A stretch of DNA of 64,000 nt, from the NCBI RefSeq assembly GCF_000718775.1, contig NZ_JOCB01000009.1:143363-207362 (forward strand). Direction: 5' to 3'. The notes beneath the pieces are model-generated. The model worked only from the letters and a program-made list of their open reading frames with translations, searched no databases and was not told the DNA's origin. The translations under genes were made by a program, and so were the position numbers. Source of the DNA: Streptomyces sp. NRRL S-31. GTDB lineage: Bacteria > Actinomycetota > Actinomycetes > Streptomycetales > Streptomycetaceae. Numbering within the stretch: the stretch's first letter is position 1; each line of letters begins with the position of its first letter. This document shows positions 63,499 to 64,000 of this stretch, in pieces.

Positions 63499-64000
63499 AT
63501 GACCATGCCGAAGGGATCGAACACGCAGGTGCCCACCACGGCGCTCCGCGTCGAACTGAGCCGGCGCACCGGTCACGGGGTGCCGGACGTCGACGCCTCG
63601 GCGCTGCTGCTCGCCTCCGGAAAGGCCCGCTCCGACGGGGACTTCGTCTTCCGCGACCAGCCCGCGCACTCCTCCGGCGCGGTACGCCACGAGGGCAGGC
63701 GGACGGCCGGCGACCGTGTCACCGACACCTTGCTGGCCGACCTCCCGCGCGTGGAGGGCGCCGTCGAGCGGATCGTCCTCGCCGCCTCCGCCGACGGCGG
63801 GACGTTCGGGCAGGTCCCGGACCTCCGCGTCGAGGTGACCGAGGCCGCCACCGGCCGGCTCGTCGCCCGCTTCGACAGCCCCGGCGCGACGGTGGAGACG
63901 GCCTTCGTGCTCGGCGAGTTCTACCGCCGCCAGGGCGGCTGGAAGTTCCGTGCCGTCGGCCAGGGCTACGACAGCGGACTCCGGGGACTGGCCACGGACT
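63499..64000 (+). CDS. TerD-family protein, N-terminal part (cut by window edge)
   Basis: The first 167 codons of a TerD-type protein, running off the right edge. TerD signatures: GVPDVDASALLLASGKARSD, DFVFRDQPAHSSGAVRH (the D-F-V-F-Y/R-x-Q motif), TDTLLADLPRVEGAVERIVL and GEFYRRQGGWKFRAVGQGYD. The family, named from tellurite resistance, binds calcium through Asp-rich loops and takes part in stress or phage-related responses. I use the ATG at 63499 with GGGGG six bases before it; an in-frame ATG at 63487 would add four residues. No other ter genes are in view. Confidence 0.85.
   Translation, partial: MTMPKGSNTQVPTTALRVELSRRTGHGVPDVDASALLLASGKARSDGDFVFRDQPAHSSGAVRHEGRRTAGDRVTDTLLADLPRVEGAVERIVLAASADGGTFGQVPDLRVEVTEAATGRLVARFDSPGATVETAFVLGEFYRRQGGWKFRAVGQGYDSGLRGLATD

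Noticed and set aside
30000..64000. Secondary-metabolite gene cluster
   Set aside because: P450s, SRPBCC and NTF2-like genes occur, but no polyketide synthase, peptide synthetase or terpene synthase is present; the P450s belong to the conservon.

Overview
The window has very high GC, third-codon-position GC bias, frequent GTG starts, ATGA/GTGA stop-start overlaps and several leaderless-type promoters. Its gene families (conservon, DUF6421, DUF6986, DUF6643, mycothiol- and F420-type enzymes) point to a Streptomyces chromosome. No rRNA, tRNA, CRISPR array, complete insertion sequence or large biosynthetic cluster was seen. Most genes look like core or conserved accessory chromosome. All functional calls rest on reading motifs, without database searches.

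Layout. 1-5 kb: a PAP2-type phosphatase cut by the edge, an M56 membrane metallopeptidase and DUF5134 on the minus strand, diverging from a FUSC membrane protein with its MarR regulator. A 189-bp inverted-repeat-ended element (MITE-like) follows marR; a second copy lies at 32.6 kb and a 38-bp remnant at 40.4 kb. 5-8 kb: aldo/keto reductase behind a MerR-type promoter, VOC protein, GNAT acetyltransferase, glycerophosphodiesterase. 8.5-12.4 kb: coupled operon DUF6421-SDR-threonine aldolase, then a leaderless transglutaminase-like gene and a perfect 30-bp hairpin. 12.6-18.2 kb: PlsC acyltransferase, thioredoxin, a short leader peptide ahead of a flavin reductase, etfB-etfA, and a DUF6986 aldolase-like protein. 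18.2-19.1 kb is non-coding with a degenerate ~190-bp repeat. 19.1-21.3 kb: LacI regulator divergent from a ROK kinase.

21-31 kb holds small metabolic genes: a P-loop/Nudix fusion, a frameshifted metallo-beta-lactamase gene, an M20 dipeptidase, a geranylgeranyl-reductase-like flavoprotein, and two regulator/enzyme or regulator/transporter divergons (TetR with a deazaflavin-dependent enzyme, MarR with an MFS pump). 33.7-36.5 kb is a DeoR-SIS-class II aldolase sugar-phosphate locus. 37-43.9 kb carries an RlmG-like methyltransferase, AlkB, a ROK regulator, an S66 carboxypeptidase and a TetR-DUF4865-phosphotriesterase operon.

47.5-53.6 kb is a complete conservon: cvnA (histidine-kinase-like), cvnB (roadblock), cvnC (DUF742), cvnD (GTPase), then two P450s and an enoyl-CoA hydratase in one coupled operon. 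The first P450 lacks the normally invariant K-helix EXXR motif, as described for CYP157. The right end holds a DeoR regulator, a membrane protein whose alpha/beta-hydrolase motifs are split by a transmembrane block, an NTF2-like protein behind a large palindrome, a beta-helix/AAA+ fusion, an Rv1733c-type membrane protein, a MOSC protein, DUF6643 and a TerD protein cut by the edge.

The least understood systems are the EXXR-less P450 conservon, the DUF6421 operon, the beta-helix/AAA+ fusion, the split membrane hydrolase and the MITE-like family. None can be called wholly new from sequence reading alone.
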